Shown piece by piece: positions 56,531-64,000 of a stretch of DNA of 64,000 bases. A program made the translations under genes and the position numbers. This DNA comes from Vibrio chagasii (GTDB lineage Bacteria; Pseudomonadota; Gammaproteobacteria; Enterobacterales; Vibrionaceae). Each line of letters begins with the position of its first letter. The stretch's first letter is position 1. The notes under the pieces are model-generated. The model saw only the letters and a list, made by a program, of their open reading frames with translations. It did no database searches and was not told the origin of the DNA. The stretch covers positions 2,790,001-2,854,000 of the forward strand of contig NZ_AP025465.1 of the NCBI RefSeq assembly GCF_024347355.1, given 5' to 3'.

Positions 56531-56730
56531 TGTGACCTCTTGTAGTCATTATCCCTAACAGGCTGAGTAGATGTTCTTAAAATTATTGGGCTTTCAAACA
56601 GCCAACATTTTACAGAGATGTTAACAGTGTGAAAGTAGCTTTAAGTTAGCCTGTGAGCTAGACAACACTTCCCTTTCGCTTTATGAGAAAAGCGGGAACT
56701 GTTCTCTAAAAATAGTCTTTATATAAAGAA

Positions 56731-56756
56731 TTAAGGTGACCCGAAAGCCACCTTAA
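56731..56756 (-). other. Stem-loop between aceF and lpd
   Basis: TTAAGGTG/CACCTTAA form an 8-bp stem 16 bases past the aceF stop codon; downstream (leftward) follows an AT-rich stretch. It is a possible partial terminator or mRNA-stabilising element. Confidence 0.5.
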
Positions 56757-56771
56757 TAATTACTTTCTCAA

Positions 56772-58667
56772 TTACAGTACTAGACGACGGATGTCAGATA
56801 GTGCGCTGTTTAGGAAAGTAATGAAGCGTGCACCTTCAGCACCATCGATCACACGGTGGTCATATGATAGAGACAGTGGAAGCTGAAGACGTGGCTGGAA
56901 CTCTTTACCATTCCAAACTGGCTTAATTTCAGACTTAGATACACCTAGGATACCTACTTCTGGAGCATTTACGATTGGCGTAAATGCAGTACCGCCGATG
57001 CCACCAAGGCTAGAGATTGTGAAACAACCGCCTTGCATGTCAGCTGCAGTTAGCTTACCAGCACGTGCTTTCTTAGACACAGCCATTAGCTCTTCAGATA
57101 GCTCGTAAATGCCTTTCTTGTTCACGTCTTTGAATACAGGAACAACTAGACCGTTTGGAGTATCTACCGCGATACCTACGTTTACGTACTTCTTAAGAAT
57201 GATGCTTTCGCCATCTTCAGAAAGAGAAGAGTTAAACGCTGGGAACGCTTCTAGCGCTTTAGCAACAGCTTTCATGATGAACACAAGAGGAGTGATCTTC
57301 ATGCCAGTGTCTTTCTTAGCTTCGATTGCGTTCTGCTCTTTACGGAATGCTTCTAGCTCAGTGATGTCTGCGTTATCCCACTGTGTAACGTGAGGGATCA
57401 TTACCCAGTTACGGTGTAGGTTTGCACCAGAGATCTTCTTGATCTTAGAAAGCTTCTGAACTTCAGTTTCGCCGAACTTGCTGAAGTCAACTTTTGGCCA
57501 TGGTAGTAGACCAAGAGCAGAGCCGTCACCGCCTTTGCCAGATGCCGCAGCACCAGACTCTAGACGCTTAAGTGCATCTTTAACGTAAGACTGAACGTCT
57601 TCTTTAAGTACACGGCTCTTACGACCAGTACCTTTAACTTTCGCTAGGTTTACACCGAACTCACGAGCTAGACGACGAACAACTGGAGACGCGTGTGCGT
57701 ACTCACCGTTTTCTTGGAAGTCGTCTGCAGCTGCAGGAGCTGCTGCCGCTGGAGCTTCAGCTTTAGGTGCAGGTGCCGCCGCTGGAGCTGCTGCTTGTGC
57801 AGGTGCTGCAACAGGAGCTGGAGCTGCGCCTTCAACTACGAAAGTCATGATTAGAGAGCCAGTTGACACTTTGTCGCCAGCTGCAATCTTGATCTCTTTA
57901 ACTGTACCAGCGAATGGTGCAGGAACTTCCATTGAAGCTTTGTCGCCTTCAACAGTAATTAGAGATTGCTCTTCTTCTACTGTATCGCCAACCGCTACCA
58001 TTACTTCAGTAACTTCTACTTCGTCACCGCCGATGTCTGGAACGTTTACTTCTTTTTCAGCTGACGCTGCTGGAGCCGCTGCAACTGGTGCTGCCGCCGC
58101 TGGAGCAGGAGCTGCTGCAGGTGCTGAACCAGCAACTTCGAATACCATTACTAGAGAACCAGTAGAAACTGAGTCACCAGAAGCGATCTTGATTTCTTTA
58201 ACGATACCAGCGAATGGTGCAGGAACTTCCATTGAAGCCTTGTCACCTTCAACAGTTAGAAGAGATTGCTCTTCTTCTACTGCATCACCGATAGCAACCA
58301 TGATCTCAGTAACTTCTACTTCGTCGCCACCGATATCTGGAACGTGAACTTCTTTAAGCTCTGCCGCTGCTGCCGCTACAGGAGCAGCTACTGGAGCTGC
58401 CTCTGCTGCTGGAGCAGGCGCAGCTTCAGCTGCACCCTCGGCTTCGAAAATCATGATTAGAGAACCAGTAGAAACTGAATCGCCTTCAGCCACTTTGATT
58501 TCTTTAACGATACCGGCTTGAGACGCTGGAACTTCCATAGAAGCTTTGTCGCCTTCAACAGTGATTAGAGACTGTTCTTCTTCAACCTTGTCGCCAACGC
58601 TTACAAGAATCTCAGTAACTTCAACCTCATCCGCACCGATGTCAGGTACATTAATTTCGATTGCCAT
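56772..58667 (-). CDS. aceF: Pyruvate dehydrogenase E2 (dihydrolipoyl acetyltransferase)
   Basis: This 631-residue core subunit of the pyruvate dehydrogenase complex has three lipoyl domains (about 1-78, 104-182, 206-285), each with the lipoylated lysine in [10 protein letters not shown], joined by Ala/Pro linkers. A peripheral-subunit-binding domain ([13 protein letters not shown], about 330-370) and the catalytic domain with [12 protein letters not shown] near the end follow. It transfers acetyl groups to CoA. The three lipoyl modules are near-identical in DNA as well as protein, so unequal recombination could change their number. Confidence 0.97.
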   Translation of the reverse strand: MAIEINVPDIGADEVEVTEILVSVGDKVEEEQSLITVEGDKASMEVPASQAGIVKEIKVAEGDSVSTGSLIMIFEAEGAAEAAPAPAAEAAPVAAPVAAAAAELKEVHVPDIGGDEVEVTEIMVAIGDAVEEEQSLLTVEGDKASMEVPAPFAGIVKEIKIASGDSVSTGSLVMVFEVAGSAPAAAPAPAAAAPVAAAPAASAEKEVNVPDIGGDEVEVTEVMVAVGDTVEEEQSLITVEGDKASMEVPAPFAGTVKEIKIAAGDKVSTGSLIMTFVVEGAAPAPVAAPAQAAAPAAAPAPKAEAPAAAAPAAADDFQENGEYAHASPVVRRLAREFGVNLAKVKGTGRKSRVLKEDVQSYVKDALKRLESGAAASGKGGDGSALGLLPWPKVDFSKFGETEVQKLSKIKKISGANLHRNWVMIPHVTQWDNADITELEAFRKEQNAIEAKKDTGMKITPLVFIMKAVAKALEAFPAFNSSLSEDGESIILKKYVNVGIAVDTPNGLVVPVFKDVNKKGIYELSEELMAVSKKARAGKLTAADMQGGCFTISSLGGIGGTAFTPIVNAPEVGILGVSKSEIKPVWNGKEFQPRLQLPLSLSYDHRVIDGAEGARFITFLNSALSDIRRLVL

Positions 58668-58697
58668 TGCTTATTTACCTTCTAGTTAAGCGCTGTA

Positions 58698-61361
58698 TTA
58701 AGCGTATTGTGGGTTTGTTTTTTCAGTGTCGATATCAAATTTAGCAATTGCTTCAACAACTACAGATTTCTCGATATCACCACGTTTAGCCAGTTCAGTT
58801 AGGGCAGCAACTACTACGTAGCCTGCGTTAACTTCGAAGTGACGACGTAGGTTTTCACGGCTGTCAGAACGGCCGTAACCATCAGTACCAAGTACTTTGT
58901 AAGACTCAGAAGGCATGAACGCACGAACTTGCTCAGAGTAGTTCTTCATGTAGTCAGTCGCTGCGATTGCTGGCTCAGTACCCATTACTTGTGCAATGTA
59001 AGGTACTTTCGCTTCTGCTTCTGGGTGAAGCATGTTGTAACGCTCTGCGTCTTGACCGTCACGAGTTAGCTCGTTGAACGATGTTACAGAGAATACGTCA
59101 GATGCGATGCCGTACTCTTCGCTTAGGATAGTCGCGGCTTTACGTACTTCGTTCATGATAGTACCAGAGCCCATTAGCTGAACTTTAGACTTGTCACCTG
59201 CGTAAGACTCAAGCTTATAGATACCCTTACGGATGCCTTCTTCAGCGCCTTCTGGCATTGCTGGCATTGCGTAGTTTTCGTTCATAACAGTTAGGTAGTA
59301 GAACACGTTCTCTTGTTTCTCACCGTACATGCGACGGATACCGTCTTGCATGATTACTGCAACTTCGTAAGCGAATGTTGGGTCGTAAGAGATACAATTA
59401 GGAACCGTGTTCGCCATGATGTGTGAGTGGCCATCTTCGTGCTGTAGACCTTCACCGTTTAGCGTTGTACGACCAGCAGTAGCACCTAATAGGAAACCAC
59501 GAGCTTGTTGGTCACCAGCCATCCACGCCATATCGCCTACACGTTGGAAACCAAACATTGAGTAGTAGATATAGAACGGGATCATTGGTAGATCGTTCGT
59601 GCTGTATGATGTTGCAGCTGCGACCCAAGAAGCCATTGAGCCTAGCTCGTTGATACCTTCTTGTAGAACCTGACCTGACGTAGCTTCTTTATAGTAAGAA
59701 ACGATGTCGCGATCTTGAGGTGTGTAGTTCTGACCGTGCGGGTTGTAAATACCGATCTGACGGAATAGACCTTCCATACCGAACGTACGAGCTTCGTCAC
59801 AGATGATAGGAACGATGTTCTTACCGATGTTCTTGTCTTTCAGTAGGATGTTTAGCGTACGTACGTAAGCCATTGTTGTAGAGATGTCACGCTTCTGTTC
59901 AGTTAGTAGCGGAGTGAACTCTTCTAGCTCAGGTGTTTTGAATTCTTGAGTGAACTTAGGTAGACGCTGTGGCGTGTAACCTTTTAGTTCTTTACGACGA
60001 GCGTGTAGGTATTCGTACTCCGCTGTACCTTCTTCAAGTTTCAGGTATGGAAGTTCTTTTACTGCTTCGTCAGTTAGGATGTCTTGAAGACCTAGACGAT
60101 CACGTAGGTGTAGTACGTGAGTCATGTCCATCTTCTTAACTTGGTGCGCGATGTTCTTACCTTCAGCCGCTTCACCCATGCCGTAACCTTTAACAGTCTT
60201 CGCTAGGATTACTGTTGGACGACCTTTAGTTTCTGCTGCGTTCTTGTAAGCTGCGTACAGTTTAGAAGACTCATGACCACCGCGCTTAAGTGCGAAGATT
60301 TCATCGTCAGTCATGTCTGCAACTAGTGCAGCCGTTTCTGGGTACTTACCGAAGAAGTGCTCACGTACGTATGCACCGTCTTTAGATTTAAATGTTTGGT
60401 AATCACCATCTACAGTTTCGTTCATCAGCTGTAGAAGCTTGCCTGTTGTATCTTTAGCAAGTAGTGCATCCCAGTTGCTACCCCAAATAACTTTAACAAC
60501 GTTCCAACCAGCGCCTTTGAATAGACCTTCTAGCTCTTGGATGATGCTACCGTTACCCATTACAGGGCCGTCTAGACGCTGTAGGTTACAGTTGATTAGG
60601 AATGTTAGGTTGTCTAGTTTTTCACGCGCAGCGAAAGACAGTGAACCACGTGATTCTGGCTCATCCATCTCACCATCACCTAGGAATGCGTATACACGCT
60701 GTGCAGATGTGTCTTTTAGACCACGACCGTCTAGGTACTTAAGGAAACGTGCTTGGTAGATCGCAGAAATTGGACCAAGACCCATAGATACTGTTGGGAA
60801 CTGCCAGAACTCAGGCATCAGTTTAGGGTGTGGGTATGACGGGATACCTTTACCATCCACTTCTTGACGGAAGTTATCTAGCTGCTCTTCAGTTAGACGA
60901 CCTTCAACGAATGCACGAGCGTAGATACCCGGTGAGATGTGACCTTGGTAGTAAACTAGATCGCCACCGTCCGTCTCGTTTGGAGCTCGGAAGAAGTGGT
61001 TGAAACAAACTTCGTAGAACGCCGCTGCTGACTGGTAAGAAGCCATGTGACCACCTAGGTCTAGGTCTTTCTTAGAAGCACGCAATACGATCATGATTGC
61101 GTTCCAGCGAATAATCGAACGAATACGACGTTCAAGAGTTACATCACCTGGGTATGCTGGCTCTTGTGCTGCCGGAATCGTGTTGATGTAGTTAGTGTTG
61201 ATACCAGTTGGCATATCAACGCCATCTAGACGTGCTTTCTCTAGAACTGTTTCTAGTAGGAACTGTGCACGTTCTACACCTTCTTCACGTACTACTGACT
61301 CAAGAGCTTCTAACCAATCTTGAGTTTCCAGTGCGTCTACGTCATGCTTCATGTCAGACAT
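58698..61361 (-). CDS. aceE: Pyruvate dehydrogenase E1
   Basis: This 887-residue homodimeric, thiamine-pyrophosphate-dependent E1 decarboxylates pyruvate and acetylates the lipoyl domains of AceF. The TPP motif begins FLGDGEMDEPESRGS near residue 230 and ends near NLTFLINCNLQ. The transketolase-like central and C-terminal domains are complete, and the length equals that of the E. coli protein. It starts at ATG 61361 (MSDMKHDVDALETQ) after AAGGA. It lies 62 bases from pdhR and 30 bases from aceF. Confidence 0.97.
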   Translation of the reverse strand: MSDMKHDVDALETQDWLEALESVVREEGVERAQFLLETVLEKARLDGVDMPTGINTNYINTIPAAQEPAYPGDVTLERRIRSIIRWNAIMIVLRASKKDLDLGGHMASYQSAAAFYEVCFNHFFRAPNETDGGDLVYYQGHISPGIYARAFVEGRLTEEQLDNFRQEVDGKGIPSYPHPKLMPEFWQFPTVSMGLGPISAIYQARFLKYLDGRGLKDTSAQRVYAFLGDGEMDEPESRGSLSFAAREKLDNLTFLINCNLQRLDGPVMGNGSIIQELEGLFKGAGWNVVKVIWGSNWDALLAKDTTGKLLQLMNETVDGDYQTFKSKDGAYVREHFFGKYPETAALVADMTDDEIFALKRGGHESSKLYAAYKNAAETKGRPTVILAKTVKGYGMGEAAEGKNIAHQVKKMDMTHVLHLRDRLGLQDILTDEAVKELPYLKLEEGTAEYEYLHARRKELKGYTPQRLPKFTQEFKTPELEEFTPLLTEQKRDISTTMAYVRTLNILLKDKNIGKNIVPIICDEARTFGMEGLFRQIGIYNPHGQNYTPQDRDIVSYYKEATSGQVLQEGINELGSMASWVAAATSYSTNDLPMIPFYIYYSMFGFQRVGDMAWMAGDQQARGFLLGATAGRTTLNGEGLQHEDGHSHIMANTVPNCISYDPTFAYEVAVIMQDGIRRMYGEKQENVFYYLTVMNENYAMPAMPEGAEEGIRKGIYKLESYAGDKSKVQLMGSGTIMNEVRKAATILSEEYGIASDVFSVTSFNELTRDGQDAERYNMLHPEAEAKVPYIAQVMGTEPAIAATDYMKNYSEQVRAFMPSESYKVLGTDGYGRSDSRENLRRHFEVNAGYVVVAALTELAKRGDIEKSVVVEAIAKFDIDTEKTNPQYA

Positions 61362-61423
61362 GGCGATCTATCCTTTTTGTTAGTTGGATTCTACTAAACA
61401 CGTAAAAAGCCGAAGTATTACGG

Positions 61424-62185
61424 CTATTTACCCTGTTGAATTCGACGCAGGGAGCGTTCGCGGCGCGACTCTTCCTTCGTCAAATCCAGCAATGTTTCTT
61501 CGATGTAAGCTAAATGAGAATGTGACATTTCACGCGCCTTCTCAGGCTGGCCAGAAACGATCGCATCTACGATATTAGCTCGATGTATACTCACTTTCTC
61601 CACAACGTCTTTACGACGATGCAACAGCTTTAAATTTTCTAAGACGTTTTGTTCGAGTAACGGAGCCAAGCTACGAACAATGTGCAATAACACCACATTG
61701 TGTGCTGCCTCTGTTAAAGCAATAAGGAAAGCCATCACCGCTGCAGATTCGGCTTCAATATCACCCTTATCTTGCGCACCGTGAATTTTTTCTTGGCAGG
61801 CTTGAATACGAGCAAAGTCTTCATCAGTGCCACGCAATGCCGCGAAGTAAGCCGAAATCCCTTCCATCGCATGACGCGATTCCAACAAGTCTAGTTGGGT
61901 TTCAGAATGGGATGACAACAAATTAAGCAAAGGATCTGAAAAGCTTTTCCAGATATTTTCGCTAACAAACGTACCTCCACCTTGACGGCGAGTAAGCAAG
62001 CGTTTTGCTTCTAAACGTTGTATCGCTTCTCGGATTGAAGGACGAGACACATCGAACTGTTTCGCCAGTTCGCGCTCAGGCGGCAACTGCTGCCCAGGAG
62101 CCAGTGTTCCTTCCACAATCAACCTTTCTAACTCTTGTTCGATTACATCGGAGAGTTTTGGCTGACGAATCCTTTGATAAGCCAT
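61424..62185 (-). CDS. pdhR: Pyruvate dehydrogenase complex repressor PdhR
   Basis: This 253-residue GntR/FadR-family regulator is released from DNA by pyruvate. It has an N-terminal winged helix (about 10-75, with [21 protein letters not shown]) and a C-terminal all-helical effector domain. ATG 62185 ([14 protein letters not shown]) is the family start; the frame is open for 15 more codons. It is the first gene of its own operon. A perfect PdhR palindrome lies 31 bases upstream, predicting autorepression of pdhR-aceEF-lpd when pyruvate is low. Confidence 0.96.
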   Translation of the reverse strand: MAYQRIRQPKLSDVIEQELERLIVEGTLAPGQQLPPERELAKQFDVSRPSIREAIQRLEAKRLLTRRQGGGTFVSENIWKSFSDPLLNLLSSHSETQLDLLESRHAMEGISAYFAALRGTDEDFARIQACQEKIHGAQDKGDIEAESAAVMAFLIALTEAAHNVVLLHIVRSLAPLLEQNVLENLKLLHRRKDVVEKVSIHRANIVDAIVSGQPEKAREMSHSHLAYIEETLLDLTKEESRRERSLRRIQQGK

Positions 62186-62215
62186 AGTTTGTTGTTCTTC
62201 TTTTTCTTCGCTGAC

Positions 62216-62232
62216 AATTGGTAATACCAATT
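62216..62232. promoter_or_regulatory. PdhR operator (perfect palindrome)
   Basis: AATTGGTAATACCAATT is a 17-bp perfect palindrome that matches the PdhR consensus ATTGGT-N3-ACCAAT fully. It is 31 bases before the pdhR start codon. Confidence 0.85.
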
Positions 62233-62352
62233 TTAAGTTGGGCAGAAATTAACATAATTAAAACGCCACTGTCCAGCGTAAAATTGACCTGCATCATAGA
62301 ACGCAGTGTGAATTAACCACGATTTAACAAATGAAATTTAAAACAGCAACCA

Positions 62353-62369
62353 AATTGGTCTTACCATTT
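62353..62369. promoter_or_regulatory. Second PdhR-like operator
   Basis: AATTGGTCTTACCATTT matches the consensus except for one base in the right half-site (ACCATT). It is centred 137 bp from the first operator; looping or control of another transcript is possible. Confidence 0.6.
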
Positions 62370-62630
62370 ACAGCGCTAATACTTTTGGGGAGTATTCGTG
62401 CTAGAAAGTTTCAGGATAAAAATGAATTGTTTCAGAAAGATTAGCCTAAGTCGGTCAAAAATCGAACCAAGAGCACATTTGGGAGGGAAATTCTGTTCAC
62501 AAGCTTTAATATCTAGGTGTTTGATAAGCTCGTCACACTCTCGATTTATTGACGCACACCCGCCAACCACTTTCTTTACATTGCAACAACAAAAATTCAC
62601 AAGTGGTTATGCTAAGCGTTGATTAAGCAA

Positions 62631-62651
62631 GGCTCTGTAATTAGCAGAGCC
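62631..62651 (-). terminator. Probable terminator of ampD
   Basis: GGCTCTG/CAGAGCC with a 7-base loop lies 18 bases past the ampD stop codon. The following T-run is poor (TTGCTTAAT). Confidence 0.45.
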
Positions 62652-62668
62652 ATGAAGAATATGAGGAA

Positions 62669-63217
62669 TTAGAAGCGTAATTTGCCTTTAAATTTTGCCC
62701 AGTCAAAGACTAAACCTGGGTCAGTTTTGCGTAAAGGTGCTATGTATTGATGGCCAGTAATACGTTCATTAGTAATCTGAGGAAAGCTTAGTACCAACGT
62801 TTCAGTTAGCTCAGTCAAGGCGTGATACTGCTGCTCTGTATAGGCAACAAAGTCACTTCCCTCTAATTCAATACCAATAGAGTAATCATTACACCTTTCA
62901 CGACCGGCAAAGCTCGATTGGCCAGCATGCCAAGCCCGGTCAAGGAAAGAAACAAACTGCACCACTTCGCCATCACGGTGAATCAAGCAGTGAGAAGATA
63001 CCCCCATTTGATGAATCACTTTGAAAAACGGGTGTTCCGCTGGATCGAGATTACCCGTAAAGAACTGCTCGATATAAGGCCCACCAAATTGCCCCGGTGG
63101 CAGGCTAATATTGTGGACCACCAGTAGAGAGATATCATCGACACTCAGTCGAGCGTCAAAATACGGAGAAGGAACATGCCGAGCGTTTTCGTACCATCCT
63201 TTGGAGCAGATCGTCAT
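62669..63217 (-). CDS. ampD: 1,6-anhydro-N-acetylmuramyl-L-alanine amidase AmpD
   Basis: This 182-residue cytosolic zinc amidase recycles anhydro-muropeptides and so keeps AmpR-type beta-lactamase control off. Zinc ligands are the His in LLVVHNISLPP near residue 35, the His in ITGHQYIAP near 158 and an Asp in RKTDPGLVFDW near 167. ATG 63217 (MTICSKGWYENARHVPSP) fits the family; the upstream extension is not conserved-looking. It is divergent from nadC, as in enterobacteria. Confidence 0.95.
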   Translation of the reverse strand: MTICSKGWYENARHVPSPYFDARLSVDDISLLVVHNISLPPGQFGGPYIEQFFTGNLDPAEHPFFKVIHQMGVSSHCLIHRDGEVVQFVSFLDRAWHAGQSSFAGRERCNDYSIGIELEGSDFVAYTEQQYHALTELTETLVLSFPQITNERITGHQYIAPLRKTDPGLVFDWAKFKGKLRF

Positions 63218-63351
63218 CTTGGTCTCTCTTTCTTTTTTGCTAGCACAGTAGATTGTGACCTTGCCCATAGAGCAGTCGCGCTAGCCTCTTTAATTTGAAG
63301 TTAAGCAAGAGTATCATTCCATTCCCACTCCCTTTCAAGATTAGATTTGCG

Positions 63352-64000
63352 ATGAAAAACACACATAACAGCCACCAACGCCTTGACTACTTAAAAGAGC
63401 AACTGCCTCTCGAGATCACTCGTGCAGTCGCAGAAACAATCAAAGAAGATCTAGGCGGTACGTTAGATCCAGCGGCTGATATTACGGCAAGTCTAATCCC
63501 AGCTGACGCTATCAACAGCGCAACCATCATCACTCGTGAGCACGGCGTATTCTGTGGTAAAGCATGGGCTGATGAGGTATTTAAGCAGCTAGGCGGTGAA
63601 GTGACTATCGAGTGGAACGTAGAAGATGGCGATAAGGTTGAACCAAACCAAACGCTTTGTACCCTAACCGGTCCAGCGCGCGCACTATTAACTGGTGAGC
63701 GTAACGCAATGAACTTCATTCAAACGCTATCTGGTTGTGCGACAGCGACCGCTATCTATGCTGATAAAATCAAACACACTGAGTGCCGTCTGCTAGATAC
63801 TCGTAAAACCATCCCTGGCCTGCGTAGTGCACTAAAATACGCTGTAGCTTGTGGTGGCGGTTTCAACCACCGTATCGGTGTTTTCGATGCCTACTTAATC
63901 AAAGAAAACCACATCATCGCATGTGGTGGTATTGAAAAAGCTATCTCAACAGCAAAAGAGCTAAACCCTGGTAAGCCAATTGAAGTTGAAACTGAGAGCC
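63352..64000 (+). CDS. nadC: Quinolinate phosphoribosyltransferase, 3' end cut by window
   Basis: An open frame from ATG 63352 continues past the window edge (216 codons seen of about 295). The enzyme makes nicotinate mononucleotide from quinolinate and PRPP in NAD synthesis. Family blocks are visible: LTGERNAMNFIQTLSG, LDTRKTIPGLRSALKYAV (substrate Arg/Lys residues), the HRIGVFDAYLIKENH segment and the beginning of VETES. The ribosome site is weak. It is divergent from ampD. Confidence 0.95.
   Translation, partial: MKNTHNSHQRLDYLKEQLPLEITRAVAETIKEDLGGTLDPAADITASLIPADAINSATIITREHGVFCGKAWADEVFKQLGGEVTIEWNVEDGDKVEPNQTLCTLTGPARALLTGERNAMNFIQTLSGCATATAIYADKIKHTECRLLDTRKTIPGLRSALKYAVACGGGFNHRIGVFDAYLIKENHIIACGGIEKAISTAKELNPGKPIEVETES

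Larger units (their letters stand above)
62186..62668. other. Gap between pdhR and ampD
   Basis: This 483-base gap contains two PdhR-type operators and the ampD 3' end hairpin. Short frames at 62398-62622 (plus) and 62376-62600 (minus) lack ribosome sites and family motifs and are not annotated. The ampE gene that follows ampD in enterobacteria is absent. Confidence 0.7.

Noticed and set aside
57847-58347. 166-codon Ser/Thr/Ala-rich frame opposite aceF
   Set aside because: The composition and internal repetition are explained by the antisense of the repeated lipoyl domains.
62376-62622. Two overlapping 74-codon frames, one per strand, between pdhR and ampD
   Set aside because: Neither has a ribosome site or family resemblance; the minus-strand one is Cys-rich but ends without any expected gene context. 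Likely chance frames.

Overview
The window is a gammaproteobacterial chromosome segment that fits the genus Vibrio, and resembles the Splendidus group in gene content and repeat style. This comes from gene order and protein families, not from a search. The evidence is the hemL/rsmC/chiS plus chitooligosaccharide cluster, a LuxR/HapR-type quorum regulator next to hpt, and the pdhR-aceEF-lpd and ampD-nadC blocks. Coding density is high, codon use is even, and the only clearly mobile DNA is one IS110-family element at about 53.5-54.9 kb. No tRNA, rRNA, CRISPR array or prophage was seen.

Layout, left to right. 1-5 kb: the 5' end of a leftward membrane-anchored protein, erpA (Fe-S insertion), hemL (tetrapyrrole synthesis), a 41-residue Cys-rich membrane protein on the minus strand, an AI-2E/PerM family transporter, and rsmC. 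5-23.8 kb: a complete chitin-oligosaccharide utilisation region. The hybrid sensor ChiS is followed by a 700-bp regulatory gap, then by a periplasmic binding protein, two permeases, two ATPases, a GH9 glucosaminidase, GlcNAc kinase, a GH20 hexosaminidase, GH94 chitobiose phosphorylase and a phosphohexomutase. Imported oligomers would be trimmed and phosphorolysed in the cytoplasm to feed GlcNAc-6-P metabolism.

23.9-30.3 kb (minus strand): fbpABC ferric uptake with a Fur-like box on the fbpA promoter; glnK-amtB with a clear sigma54 promoter and an NtrC-like enhancer that coincides with the terminator of the neighbouring yacL. 30.4-40.6 kb (minus): acnB, a patatin/beta-barrel type Vd phospholipase, mrcB (PBP1B) and hrpB. 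40.6-46.8 kb (plus): sfsA, dksA, gluQ, pcnB, folK, panB, panC. 46.9-52.1 kb: yadGH ABC exporter, a SulP anion transporter divergent from a beta-carbonic anhydrase, and hpt.

52.4-55.1 kb is the most accessory part. It holds a luxR/hapR/smcR-type master quorum-sensing regulator whose ribosome-binding region is complementary to Qrr sRNAs, a 96-bp tandem repeat array, and an IS1111-type IS110 element with perfect 12-bp subterminal inverted repeats and a 239-bp 3' noncoding end that could encode a bridge RNA. A strongly folded repeat-like 3' UTR follows lpd. 55.1-64 kb: the pyruvate dehydrogenase operon pdhR-aceE-aceF-lpd (minus) with two PdhR-type operators, then ampD (minus) and a truncated nadC (plus).

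No wholly new multi-gene system was found. The best leads are regulatory or small: the hidden 41-aa gene, the direct repeats before the chitin-import operon, the terminator/NtrC-box overlap, the IS1111-type element with a third copy of its terminal sequence over the transposase ribosome-binding site, and the lpd 3' UTR element.
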